The notes beneath the pieces were generated by a model. It did no database searches. It saw only the letters and a program-made list of their open reading frames with translations, and was not told the origin of the DNA. Shown piece by piece: positions 1-6,107 of a stretch of 9,377 bases of DNA (the stretch's first letter is position 1; every line of letters starts with the position of its first letter). The DNA lies in contig JBLHGQ010000113.1 in NCBI GenBank assembly GCA_047614505.1, forward strand, positions 1 through 9,377, in the 5' to 3' direction. Both the position numbers and the translations under genes were made by a program. Source of the DNA: JABDJL01 sp047614505. Its GTDB lineage: Bacteria > Pseudomonadota > Gammaproteobacteria > Xanthomonadales > SZUA-36.

Positions 1-568
1 ACTCACCCAACCTGTACTGTGCGTTATCGGCATAGTCACTTTGCGGGTAGGCTTGCATAAACGACCGGAATTCTTCGGCTGCGTCTGAGTAACGAAGCTC
101 TTTCAGGGCCTGAAAAGCTGTGTCATAGGCCTGTTTCTCCTGTTCCGGGCTCGAAGCGACTGCACGGGCAGCAGTTTGCGGAGTTGCAATGCTGCTCACT
201 GAAGAGGGTTCACTAAATTCTCCCCTGACTTCAGGAACATCCTCTTCGGGCGGAATATACGCTGGAGAAACTGATGGCATCTGGTTTGCGGCTGAAGATC
301 TTGGAGCCATTGAGGCCAGTTCGCCTATGCGCTGATCAAGATCCAGATATTGATCTCGTTGCCGTTGTCTCAGAGTGTCGATCAGGTGAGCCTGTTCTTC
401 GATCTGACCAAGCAAACCCCTGACCTCATCCTGCAATTGTTGAATTTGCAGAACCATGTCAATCATTTGCTCGCGGTTGGAATCATCCTGTGCATGCGCG
501 GGGACTGAAAAGGTAATGGCCAGCGCAAGGCTGGCCATCAACATTAAATCTAAAACATTACGTTTCAT
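1..568 (-). CDS. cpoB: CpoB/YbgF, Tol-Pal associated periplasmic protein (3' end beyond window)
   Basis: Partial gene: the ATG is at 566-568 and the frame stays open to the left edge, giving 189 residues of a protein that is about 260 in E. coli. Residues 1-26 are a clear Sec signal peptide (basic start MKRN, hydrophobic core, cleavage after AHA). Residues about 30-85 are rich in Gln, Glu and Arg, as in the trimerising coiled coil of the family. A Pro/Ser-rich linker follows at about 90-140. From about 145 a TPR begins, with the typical YPQSDYADNAQYRLGE ending, and is then cut off. In E. coli, CpoB binds TolA and PBP1B and couples outer-membrane constriction to septal peptidoglycan synthesis. 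The ATG lies two bases after the pal stop (TAACAATG), so it is very likely cotranscribed with and coupled to pal. The Shine-Dalgarno is weak (GCGAGA, inside the pal end). Identity is firm from domain order and position. Confidence 0.93.
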   Translation of the reverse strand, partial: MKRNVLDLMLMASLALAITFSVPAHAQDDSNREQMIDMVLQIQQLQDEVRGLLGQIEEQAHLIDTLRQRQRDQYLDLDQRIGELASMAPRSSAANQMPSVSPAYIPPEEDVPEVRGEFSEPSSVSSIATPQTAARAVASSPEQEKQAYDTAFQALKELRYSDAAEEFRSFMQAYPQSDYADNAQYRLGE

Positions 569-570
569 TG

Positions 571-1125
571 TTATCTCGCTGTGTAAACGATCTCCACACG
601 ACGGTTTTGCTGCCAACAACTTTCGGCGCTGACCCTACATACCGGACGTTCTTCACCATAAGCAACAACACTGGTTTGGCTACCAGAAGCTCCGCCTGCA
701 GACAGCAGACCTGATACACCGTTTCCACGACGTTCGCCAAGCCCAAGGTTATATTCCCGGGTTCCACGCTCATCTGCATGGCCTTCCAGAGTAATGCGCG
801 CGCTTGAATGAGAACCGGCATAGGCGGCATGGGCCGCAATAATCGCGCGGTATTCAGCTTTAACGTTTGACATGTCAAAATCAAAATAAATGACGCGCTT
901 AGACAGGAGGCTTCCAGATCCTGGTTCAAAATTTTCATGCGCCCGGTCGCTGGTGTAGTCATCCGGACTAACGGCTGCAGAAGTGGTTACACCATCTGGT
1001 GTTGCCGAAGTGTCTGGAGTCGTTGATGTGTCGGGTTCAACGGGTTCAGCTTCCGGAGTGGTTTTACATGCTGCTAAAGCAACGGTGACCATAAGTGCTA
1101 ACAGCAAGCGCAAAGCGATATTCAT
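571..1125 (-). CDS. pal: Pal, peptidoglycan-associated outer-membrane lipoprotein
   Basis: 184 residues. The lipoprotein signal ends in LAAC with the lipidated Cys at 20; residue 21 is Lys, not the Asp that would keep it in the inner membrane, so outer-membrane sorting is expected. Residues about 22-65 are a Thr/Pro/Asp low-complexity linker with an imperfect TTPDTSA repeat. The OmpA-like peptidoglycan-binding domain spans about 77-184 and includes VIYFDFD, the GHADERGTREYN segment that holds the diaminopimelate-binding Asp, and the closing NRRVEIVY. Pal anchors the outer membrane to the wall and is the partner of TolB. Two cysteines (163 and 170) sit in the loop before NRRVE, where E. coli-type Pal has none. 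The ATG is preceded by a good AGGAGA at 1131-1136, five bases away. It follows tolB by 54 bp, the widest gap inside the tol cluster. Confidence 0.98.
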   Translation of the reverse strand: MNIALRLLLALMVTVALAACKTTPEAEPVEPDTSTTPDTSATPDGVTTSAAVSPDDYTSDRAHENFEPGSGSLLSKRVIYFDFDMSNVKAEYRAIIAAHAAYAGSHSSARITLEGHADERGTREYNLGLGERRGNGVSGLLSAGGASGSQTSVVAYGEERPVCRVSAESCWQQNRRVEIVYTAR

Positions 1126-1130
1126 TGGAT

Positions 1131-1136
1131 TCTCCT
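1131..1136 (-). promoter_or_regulatory. Ribosome binding site of pal
   Basis: AGGAGA on the minus strand, five bases before the pal ATG. It is one of the strongest Shine-Dalgarno sequences in the tol cluster, which fits Pal being an abundant lipoprotein that needs more translation than TolB or TolA. Confidence 0.7.
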
Positions 1137-1149
1137 GATTATTTCCGAT

Positions 1150-1166
1150 GGTCGAGATGCCCGACC
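1150..1166 (-). repeat. Small inverted repeat in the tolB-pal gap
   Basis: Perfect 5-bp stem (GGTCG/CGACC) with a 7-base loop, lying between the tolB stop and the pal start. In the transcribed strand it is not followed by a U run, so it does not look like an intrinsic terminator. It could be an RNA processing or stability element that lets pal be expressed differently from tolB, or simply chance. Confidence 0.3.
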
Positions 1167-1179
1167 CACTTTTTCTAGT

Positions 1180-2508
1180 TTACCTGATTACAGGGGACCA
1201 CGCGGGTTCGCGAACGTCTCCCTCACTTAATATTAACCTTTGACGAACATTACCATCTGCAGATACCGCAGAAAGGACTCCCCTGCCTCCCTCCTTGGTC
1301 GCATACAGAATCATACTACTATTAGGCGCGAAACTGGGAGACTCATCCAGCACACCCGGTGTAAGGATGCGCATGCGTTTATTTTCCAGATCCCAAACAC
1401 CTATACGATACTCGTTTCCATTGCCTTGTGCCACAGCAATGCTACGTCCATTTGCAGCAACTGTAGCGCGGGCATTATAGTCCCCTTCCAGTGTTACGCG
1501 CTCGGCTTTTCCACCATTTACAGGGACTTTATAGATCTGTGGCCTGCCTCCCCTGTCGGAAGTGAAATATACAGTCTTGCTATCGGGTGACCAGGCAGGC
1601 TCGGTATCAATCGCCCAATGATTAGTCAGCTGCCTCTGATCACCGGTAGCCAGATCCCTGATATAGATCTCAAGGTTGCCGGATATTGAAAGCGCCAATG
1701 CCAGATACCGCCCACTCGGAGAGAATGCCGGTGCACCATTGATCCCTTTGCCGGAAGACACCAGTTCCCGGGCACCGGTTGCAACTGTTTGTAAATATAT
1801 GGCCGAATTGCCTTTTTCAAAGGATACATAGGCCAACCGTTCACCATTGGATGACCATGCAGGAGATAACAAGGGTTCCGGAGAGCCGACTATTGATTGC
1901 GGGTTAAAACCATCTGCATCTGCCACTACGATTTCATTGTGATAACCAACCTCTTTTGGGGTTGCAGAAACGTATGCAATCCGGGTTGAGAACGCCCCAG
2001 GCACACCGGTCAATTTTTCATATATGGCATCCGCCACGCGATGTGCACCAAACCGCAGGTCACCCAGTCCAACCACAGTGATCAATGACAGAAGTTGATC
2101 CTGGGTGTGTACATCGAAAAGCTGGTAAACGATCTCATAACCATTGCCGCCGGGAGCATCTCGAACAGATCCGATGACCAGATAATCTGTTTGCAGTAAA
2201 CGCCAGGTACCGAATCGGATTGCTTCGGCCTCAGCAGGGCGATCAGCCATGTCGGCTTCGGCCATAGGTTTAAATAAGCCGGAGCGATACAGATCCTGAT
2301 TAATGATCTCTGTGACCGCAGTAATGGGTGGATATCCGGTGGCCTTCCACTGAAAGGGCACCACCGCAATGGGCAGGGCGCTGGCATTGCCTTTGATAAT
2401 CTCGATTTCCAGTTTAGCCTGCAGGCTGCCCGTACACGCCACTGAAATGATGAGTAAAAAAAATCCGCGCAAGGCGCTGAGCTTAGGTTTCGAAGCAAGA
2501 TTTGTCAT
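1180..2508 (-). CDS. tolB: TolB, periplasmic beta-propeller of the Tol-Pal system
   Basis: 442 residues, close to the 430 of E. coli. A Sec signal peptide occupies 1-31 (hydrophobic core 15-24, cleavage after LQA). The mature N-terminus KLEIEIIKG followed by PIAVVPFQW matches the flexible segment that binds TolA in E. coli. Residues about 32-165 form the alpha/beta domain. From about 175 there are repeated PD40-type propeller blades, recognisable by SPAWSSNG (215-222), AFSPSGRYLA (261-270), PAWSPDSKTVYFTSDRGG (304-321), PSFAPNSS and the final PAWSPVIR. TolB shuttles between TolA and Pal and controls release of Pal from peptidoglycan. The ATG overlaps the tolA stop as ATGA, so translational coupling is expected; a GGTGA sits only about three bases before the start. 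The coding strand has an 8-T run inside the signal-peptide region (2456-2463). Confidence 0.98.
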   Translation of the reverse strand: MTNLASKPKLSALRGFFLLIISVACTGSLQAKLEIEIIKGNASALPIAVVPFQWKATGYPPITAVTEIINQDLYRSGLFKPMAEADMADRPAEAEAIRFGTWRLLQTDYLVIGSVRDAPGGNGYEIVYQLFDVHTQDQLLSLITVVGLGDLRFGAHRVADAIYEKLTGVPGAFSTRIAYVSATPKEVGYHNEIVVADADGFNPQSIVGSPEPLLSPAWSSNGERLAYVSFEKGNSAIYLQTVATGARELVSSGKGINGAPAFSPSGRYLALALSISGNLEIYIRDLATGDQRQLTNHWAIDTEPAWSPDSKTVYFTSDRGGRPQIYKVPVNGGKAERVTLEGDYNARATVAANGRSIAVAQGNGNEYRIGVWDLENKRMRILTPGVLDESPSFAPNSSMILYATKEGGRGVLSAVSADGNVRQRLILSEGDVREPAWSPVIR

Positions 2509-3398
2509 TGGTCACCGTCATACTTGAAGTTAAAATCAATTTCCCTTTGAAAAACATCCTCAAAGCCTCTGTAAGGAAGCGTACCTGTGCGCTCAACAGC
2601 CGCAACCAATGAGCGGCGAGTGGCTTCATCGCCGTTGCATGAACCGGCAATATTAGCCGATATCACTTCCCCGCCGGGAATTTGTACAATTCTAAGTGTA
2701 CAACGCAGCCCCCCCCTCGCGGTTGGGGGACGAAGCCAGTTATTGGTTACCTGGGACTGAATGGCAATAGCGTATTGCTGCGCCAGTGTGGCCATTTGTC
2801 CCGCTCGGAATTCACGTGCCTCCCGGGCTACTTGTTCAGCTAACTCTGACTGAACATCTGCCTGGCGTTTCGCCGCGGCATCATGTTCGCGCATTGCTTC
2901 CAACTGTTTTAAACGCTCTTCTTCCTTGATTCGTTGACGTGCTGCCTCTTCACGTAGCCGGCGGATCTTTTCCAGCTCGTCCTCTTGCCTTTGTACCTTC
3001 TCTGCGCGCTCTGTTTGCTGGCGTTTGCGCAACTGTTGCAGTCTCAAATCCTCTTGCCGCTTTTGTGCCAGCAGTTCGCGTTGCCGGCGTTTTTCGGCAT
3101 CTTCAGCTTCTTGCTGTTCGCGCTCTCGCTGGGCATCCAGTTGTTGTTGCCGCCTTTCCTGCTCGCGTTTTCGCAAGGCCGCCAGTTCAGCTTCCTGCTG
3201 GGCGTTACGCATAGCCACGGTATCAACCATCACAGCCTCAATGGTCAAACCTTCGAGGCTGGGGGTGCGAAATGGTTCCCAGTCCGACGTACCAAACACA
3301 ATCAACAAGGCTGCCAGCAGATGGACTCCAACCGCCAGAGTAAACGCCTTGGAGACATCCCATGCCTGTGAAAATCGTGATCCCTGTAGCGTGGACAC
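2505..3398 (-). CDS. tolA: TolA, inner-membrane-anchored periplasm-spanning protein
   Basis: 297 residues, clearly shorter than the 421 of E. coli; the difference is in the helical stalk. Order: short cytoplasmic start; one membrane helix at about 18-37 with the conserved His26; a long charged helix of Glu, Gln, Arg and Lys from about 62 to 200 (domain II); and globular domain III from about 205 to the end, with Cys233 and Cys254 spaced like the disulphide pair of other gammaproteobacterial TolA proteins. TolA is energised by TolQ-TolR and pulls on TolB-Pal across the periplasm; filamentous phages and group A colicins use the same family. The start is GTG (3396-3398); its G is the last base of the tolR TAG (TAGTG), and AAGG lies about eight bases upstream. 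No in-frame ATG fits. An 8-G run at 2709-2716 falls in domain III. Confidence 0.96.
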   Translation of the reverse strand: MSTLQGSRFSQAWDVSKAFTLAVGVHLLAALLIVFGTSDWEPFRTPSLEGLTIEAVMVDTVAMRNAQQEAELAALRKREQERRQQQLDAQREREQQEAEDAEKRRQRELLAQKRQEDLRLQQLRKRQQTERAEKVQRQEDELEKIRRLREEAARQRIKEEERLKQLEAMREHDAAAKRQADVQSELAEQVAREAREFRAGQMATLAQQYAIAIQSQVTNNWLRPPTARGGLRCTLRIVQIPGGEVISANIAGSCNGDEATRRSLVAAVERTGTLPYRGFEDVFQREIDFNFKYDGDQ

Positions 3399-3847
3399 TA
3401 GCCGCCTTCAGAGCTTTCCAGAGGATCACTCATTAACCCGACTTTGGTCACACCGGCTTTTTGTAACAACACCATGGCGTTATAAACCTCGCCATAACCA
3501 ACGGCGCGGTCGCCACCAACCAGTACCTGTATGTCCGGGTTCCTTCGCACAATCGCCGAAACAGTTGTGACCAGGCTTTCAGCGTCAATCAGGCCACTGG
3601 TGGTTCCGTCCAGATCACCGCCGGCATTTAAGTACAAATCACCATTTTTCAGAACGGTAATAACCAGCGGTTCTTCATTTTGTTGGGTCTGCAATGGCTC
3701 CGCATCAGCTTCAGGCAGTTCTACTTCAACGCCCAGGTTGAGCAGTGGTGCGGTAATCATAAAAATTACCAACAAAACCAGCATCACATCAATGTAGGGA
3801 ACCACATTGATTTCAGACATCGGCCTGCGGCGGGATCGTCGTGACAT
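3398..3847 (-). CDS. tolR: TolR, inner-membrane proton-channel subunit of the Tol motor
   Basis: 149 residues, ExbD/TolR family, normal length. A basic cytoplasmic start (MSRRSRRRP) leads into SEINVVPYIDVMLVLLVIF. The membrane helix at about 17-36 contains Asp20, which matches the essential proton-carrying Asp23 of E. coli. The rest is periplasmic and ends in the typical LLQKAGVTKVGLMSDP segment. TolR dimers sit in the TolQ ring and convert proton flow into movement of TolA. The ATG follows the tolQ stop after three bases (TAGATAATG), and AGGTGA inside the end of tolQ serves as ribosome binding site. The stop shares one base with the tolA GTG. Assignment to tolR rather than exbD rests on sequence type and on the surrounding tol genes. 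Confidence 0.98.
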   Translation of the reverse strand: MSRRSRRRPMSEINVVPYIDVMLVLLVIFMITAPLLNLGVEVELPEADAEPLQTQQNEEPLVITVLKNGDLYLNAGGDLDGTTSGLIDAESLVTTVSAIVRRNPDIQVLVGGDRAVGYGEVYNAMVLLQKAGVTKVGLMSDPLESSEGG

Positions 3848-3850
3848 TAT

Positions 3851-4537
3851 CTAATCACCTGACAGTGAGTGCGCCTGGCGCTGCAGGACGCTGGAAAACT
3901 CTTCCTTGAAATTGTCATTCCGTACTTCAAGTCGCTCTACCTGGTTGGAGTATTTGTTATAGGCAATTACTGCCGGGATGGCGGCAAACAAGCCCATGGC
4001 CGTTGCTACCAGTGCTTCGGAAATACCGGGAGCCACCATCGCGATGGTGGCTTGATTGACATTTGCCAGAGCGTGAAATGACGTCATGATGCCCCACACG
4101 GTACCGAACAGACCGATATAGGGGCTGGTTGAGCCTACTGTTGCCAGAAAACTCAAATGTTGTTCAAGGCGGTCCGTTTCGCGAGCCAGTGCAATTCGCA
4201 TAGCACGTTCGGCCCCTTCAACAACCTGATCTGCAGTCATCCTGCCCTGAGCGAGCATTCGATTAAATTCGTTGAAACCGGCCTGAAACAGCATTTCCAG
4301 ACCATTAGTCTCTTGTTCGCTGGCCTCAATTTCGGCGTTAAGTCCCGCCAGATCGGTGCCGGACCAGAACCGTTCCTCAAATTGATCAGCACCACGAGTG
4401 GCACTGCGCAACATTTGGCGTTTTCTGAAAATAATCATCCATGATGCAACCGAGGCAAACAGAAGGATCAGCATCACAAATTTCACCATCCAACTGGCGT
4501 CGAGAACTAGTTGCCAAACTTGTAATTCACTTTCCAT
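3851..4537 (-). CDS. tolQ: TolQ, inner-membrane ring subunit of the Tol motor
   Basis: 228 residues, MotA/TolQ/ExbB family, normal length. Three membrane helices are visible: about 16-37; about 130-152 (with GLFGTVWGIM); and about 167-193 (with GISEALVATAMGLFAAIPAV). A large cytoplasmic loop lies between the first two. Thr146 and Thr179 match the conserved channel threonines T145 and T178 of E. coli. A pentamer of TolQ surrounds a TolR dimer and forms the proton path that powers TolA. The ATG overlaps the ybgC stop by one base (TAATG), with AGGAAAA immediately upstream as ribosome binding site. No residue looks missing. Confidence 0.98.
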   Translation of the reverse strand: MESELQVWQLVLDASWMVKFVMLILLFASVASWMIIFRKRQMLRSATRGADQFEERFWSGTDLAGLNAEIEASEQETNGLEMLFQAGFNEFNRMLAQGRMTADQVVEGAERAMRIALARETDRLEQHLSFLATVGSTSPYIGLFGTVWGIMTSFHALANVNQATIAMVAPGISEALVATAMGLFAAIPAVIAYNKYSNQVERLEVRNDNFKEEFSSVLQRQAHSLSGD

Positions 4538-4959
4538 TATTTTTCCTGTTCTGCGTTATCAATTTTCGATCTTATCCAGTCGGGTAGACGCAGCGGCCTA
4601 AAAATATCTGCTGCCAGACAAACCGCGACGACTGAGGCCTCTGCCAATTTCACGCCATCTTCTTTGCGTATCATTTCCTGGCAGAAACTTATTCTTGTTC
4701 CGCCGGTACTGACAGAATGAACACTGACCTGCAGTTCGTCATCCAGTCTGCCCGCTTGCAGGAAATCGATATCCATTTTTCTGATACCAAAAACCAAATT
4801 ATGTTTCTCTTTCAACAAAGACTGATGAATATCAAGAGACCGTAGCCATTCTGTTCGTGCACGCTCAAAAAAATTGAGGTAGTTGGAATGATAAATAACG
4901 CCTCCGGCGTCCGTATCTTCCCAGTAAACCCTCAAATTCCAGACAAATGGTTTTTGCAT
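4537..4959 (-). CDS. ybgC: YbgC, hot-dog acyl-CoA thioesterase of the tol-pal operon
   Basis: 140 residues, single hot-dog fold. RVYWEDTDAGGVIYHSNYL near the start is the family signature; Asp17 aligns with the catalytic Asp18 of E. coli YbgC, and His24 and the FFERARTEWLR helix follow. The enzyme hydrolyses acyl-CoA thioesters in the cytoplasm; in E. coli it is reported to interact with acyl carrier protein and phospholipid-synthesis enzymes. Why it belongs to the tol operon is not settled. It is the first gene of the tol block, after a 98-bp gap from ruvB, so the tol promoter should lie upstream of it. The ribosome binding site is poor: the best match, GAGTG, is about 11 bases away, and an out-of-frame ATG at 4965-4967 lies between it and the start. 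Confidence 0.95.
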   Translation of the reverse strand: MQKPFVWNLRVYWEDTDAGGVIYHSNYLNFFERARTEWLRSLDIHQSLLKEKHNLVFGIRKMDIDFLQAGRLDDELQVSVHSVSTGGTRISFCQEMIRKEDGVKLAEASVVAVCLAADIFRPLRLPDWIRSKIDNAEQEK

Positions 4960-4996
4960 TGGTTCATTGTCACTCTAAAACGTTGTGGATTGCCCA

Positions 4997-5015
4997 AAAG
5001 GGTTAAGGAACCTTT
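4997..5015 (-). terminator. Weak stem-loop after ruvB
   Basis: On the transcribed strand AAAGGTT, loop CCTT, then AACCCTTT: a 7-bp stem with one bulged base, ending in a TTTT that overlaps the stem. It lies about 40 bases past the ruvB stop. It is AT-rich and lacks a separate U tail, so as an intrinsic terminator it would be weak or leaky; some read-through from ruvB into ybgC is likely. Confidence 0.3.
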
Positions 5016-5032
5016 GAGTTAATTTGGATCCG

Positions 5033-5050
5033 AGCTGCACCATGGCAGCT
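5033..5050. repeat. Perfect inverted repeat next to the ruvB stop
   Basis: AGCTGC and GCAGCT, a perfect 6-bp stem around a 6-base loop (ACCATG on the plus strand), starting eight bases after the ruvB stop codon. There is no T run on either side. It could be an operator for the tol promoter, a transcript 3'-end stem that depends on Rho, or an RNA stability hairpin. Confidence 0.4.
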
Positions 5051-5057
5051 TAAATGC

Positions 5058-6107
5058 TCATTCGGTCTTGGAATCAGGCGTAAAAAGGTCATTTTCAGGG
5101 CTTTGTGGCTTTTTCAGCCCAAAATGCTGATAAGCCCTTGAGGTGGCCATGCGCCCGCGCGATGTTCTCATAATGTAGCCCTGCTGAATCAGAAAAGGCT
5201 CAAGCACGTCTTCCACCGTTCCGCGCTCTTCAGACAGCGCCGCGGCCAGGCTTTCCACTCCGACCGGGCCACCTTCAAATTGATCAATTAACAGCCGTAA
5301 CAAACGCCGATCCATGGTATCAAAGCCACAGTCATCAACCCTTAACAGTTCCATTGCATCGTCTGAGATGGATCTGGTGATATAGCCATTGGCTCTGACT
5401 TCAGCGAAATCCCGCACTCTACGTAATAAACGGTTGGCAACCCTTGGGGTGCCGCGAGAGCGACTTGCGATACCCAATGCACCTTCCTCATCAATACCAA
5501 TATTGAGAATGTTAGCCGAGCGGTTAACGATTTGTGCCAGTTCTTCGGAGCTATAAAATTCAAGACGCTCAACGATGCCAAAACGGTCACGCAGTGGTGA
5601 GGTCAACAGGCCAGCACGAGTAGTTGCGCCGACCAGGGTGAATCGCGGCAGGTCCAGTTTGATGGACCGCGCAGCAGGTCCCTCGCCAATCATGATGTCG
5701 ATCTGGAAATCTTCCAATGCCGGGTACAGCACCTCTTCAACGACCGGCGAAAGCCGGTGAATCTCATCGATAAACAGGATGTCGCCGGGTTTTAAATTAG
5801 TCAGCAGGGCTGCAAGGTCACCGGCACGTTCCAGAACAGGGCCTGAGGTCTGCCTCAGGTTTACACCCATTTCGTGTGCGATTACGTGTGCCAGCGTGGT
5901 TTTTCCAAGGCCGGGTGGACCAAAAATCAAAACATGATCAAGCGCACCGCCCCGGTTACGCGCGGCTTCGAGAAAAATGCCGAGTTTTTCCCGCATTACG
6001 GGTTGGCCGATATACTCGTCCATGGTTTTTGGACGCAGGCTGGCATCAACCACTTTGTCATCAGCAGAATCAAACGGTGTAACTACTCTGTCGGACGGAT
6101 CAATCAC
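5058..6107 (-). CDS. ruvB: RuvB, Holliday-junction branch-migration helicase
   Basis: 349 residues, slightly longer than the 336 of E. coli. AAA+ ATPase: Walker A GPPGLGKTT (63-71, Lys69), Walker B LFIDEIHRL (111-119), sensor 1 GATTRAG (160-166), and the arginine-finger segment PLRDRFG (171-177) all intact. The C-terminal winged-helix DNA-binding domain is visible from about 260, with EDVLEPFLIQQGY and RTSRGRMATSRAYQHFG. Two hexamers load on the RuvA-bound junction and pump DNA to move the branch point in recombination and fork repair. The start is GTG (6105-6107), overlapping the ruvA stop as GTGA; GGTGA lies four bases upstream. The next in-frame Met is residue 29, which would remove conserved sequence, so GTG is the better start. 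No LexA box is evident near the gene. Confidence 0.98.
   Translation of the reverse strand: MIDPSDRVVTPFDSADDKVVDASLRPKTMDEYIGQPVMREKLGIFLEAARNRGGALDHVLIFGPPGLGKTTLAHVIAHEMGVNLRQTSGPVLERAGDLAALLTNLKPGDILFIDEIHRLSPVVEEVLYPALEDFQIDIMIGEGPAARSIKLDLPRFTLVGATTRAGLLTSPLRDRFGIVERLEFYSSEELAQIVNRSANILNIGIDEEGALGIASRSRGTPRVANRLLRRVRDFAEVRANGYITRSISDDAMELLRVDDCGFDTMDRRLLRLLIDQFEGGPVGVESLAAALSEERGTVEDVLEPFLIQQGYIMRTSRGRMATSRAYQHFGLKKPQSPENDLFTPDSKTE

Larger units (their letters stand above)
4960..5057 (-). promoter_or_regulatory. ruvB-ybgC intergenic region, probable ruv terminator/tol promoter zone
   Basis: 98 bp separating the ruv and tol gene blocks. It holds two inverted repeats (5033-5050 and 4997-5015). 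Tol operons normally have their own promoter before ybgC, so one is expected here. I do not see a convincing sigma-70 pair: TAGAGT near the start codon (about 4970-4975) is a 4/6 match to a -10 box, but nothing resembling TTGACA is correctly spaced. The role is therefore inferred mainly from gene order. Confidence 0.4.

Noticed and set aside
558..962. Minus-strand open frame of 134 codons overlapping pal
   Set aside because: It is read in another frame of pal, which is unmistakable; there is no recognisable domain.
1150..1176. Plus-strand terminator formed by the 1150-1166 stem and the following T run
   Set aside because: There is no plus-strand gene ending here, and the stem is only 5 bp with an offset T run.
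2428..2445. TolB Cys25 as a lipoprotein cysteine
   Set aside because: The residues before it (Ser-Val-Ala) lack the usual Leu at -3, and a good signal peptidase I site (LQA) lies just after; TolB is normally soluble.
2939..3570. Three long plus-strand open frames antisense to tolA and tolR
   Set aside because: All plus frames stay open here because the Glu/Gln/Arg-rich tolA stalk uses codons whose complements are rarely stops. The predicted proteins are Cys/Ser- or Leu-rich, with no family signature or plausible ribosome binding site.
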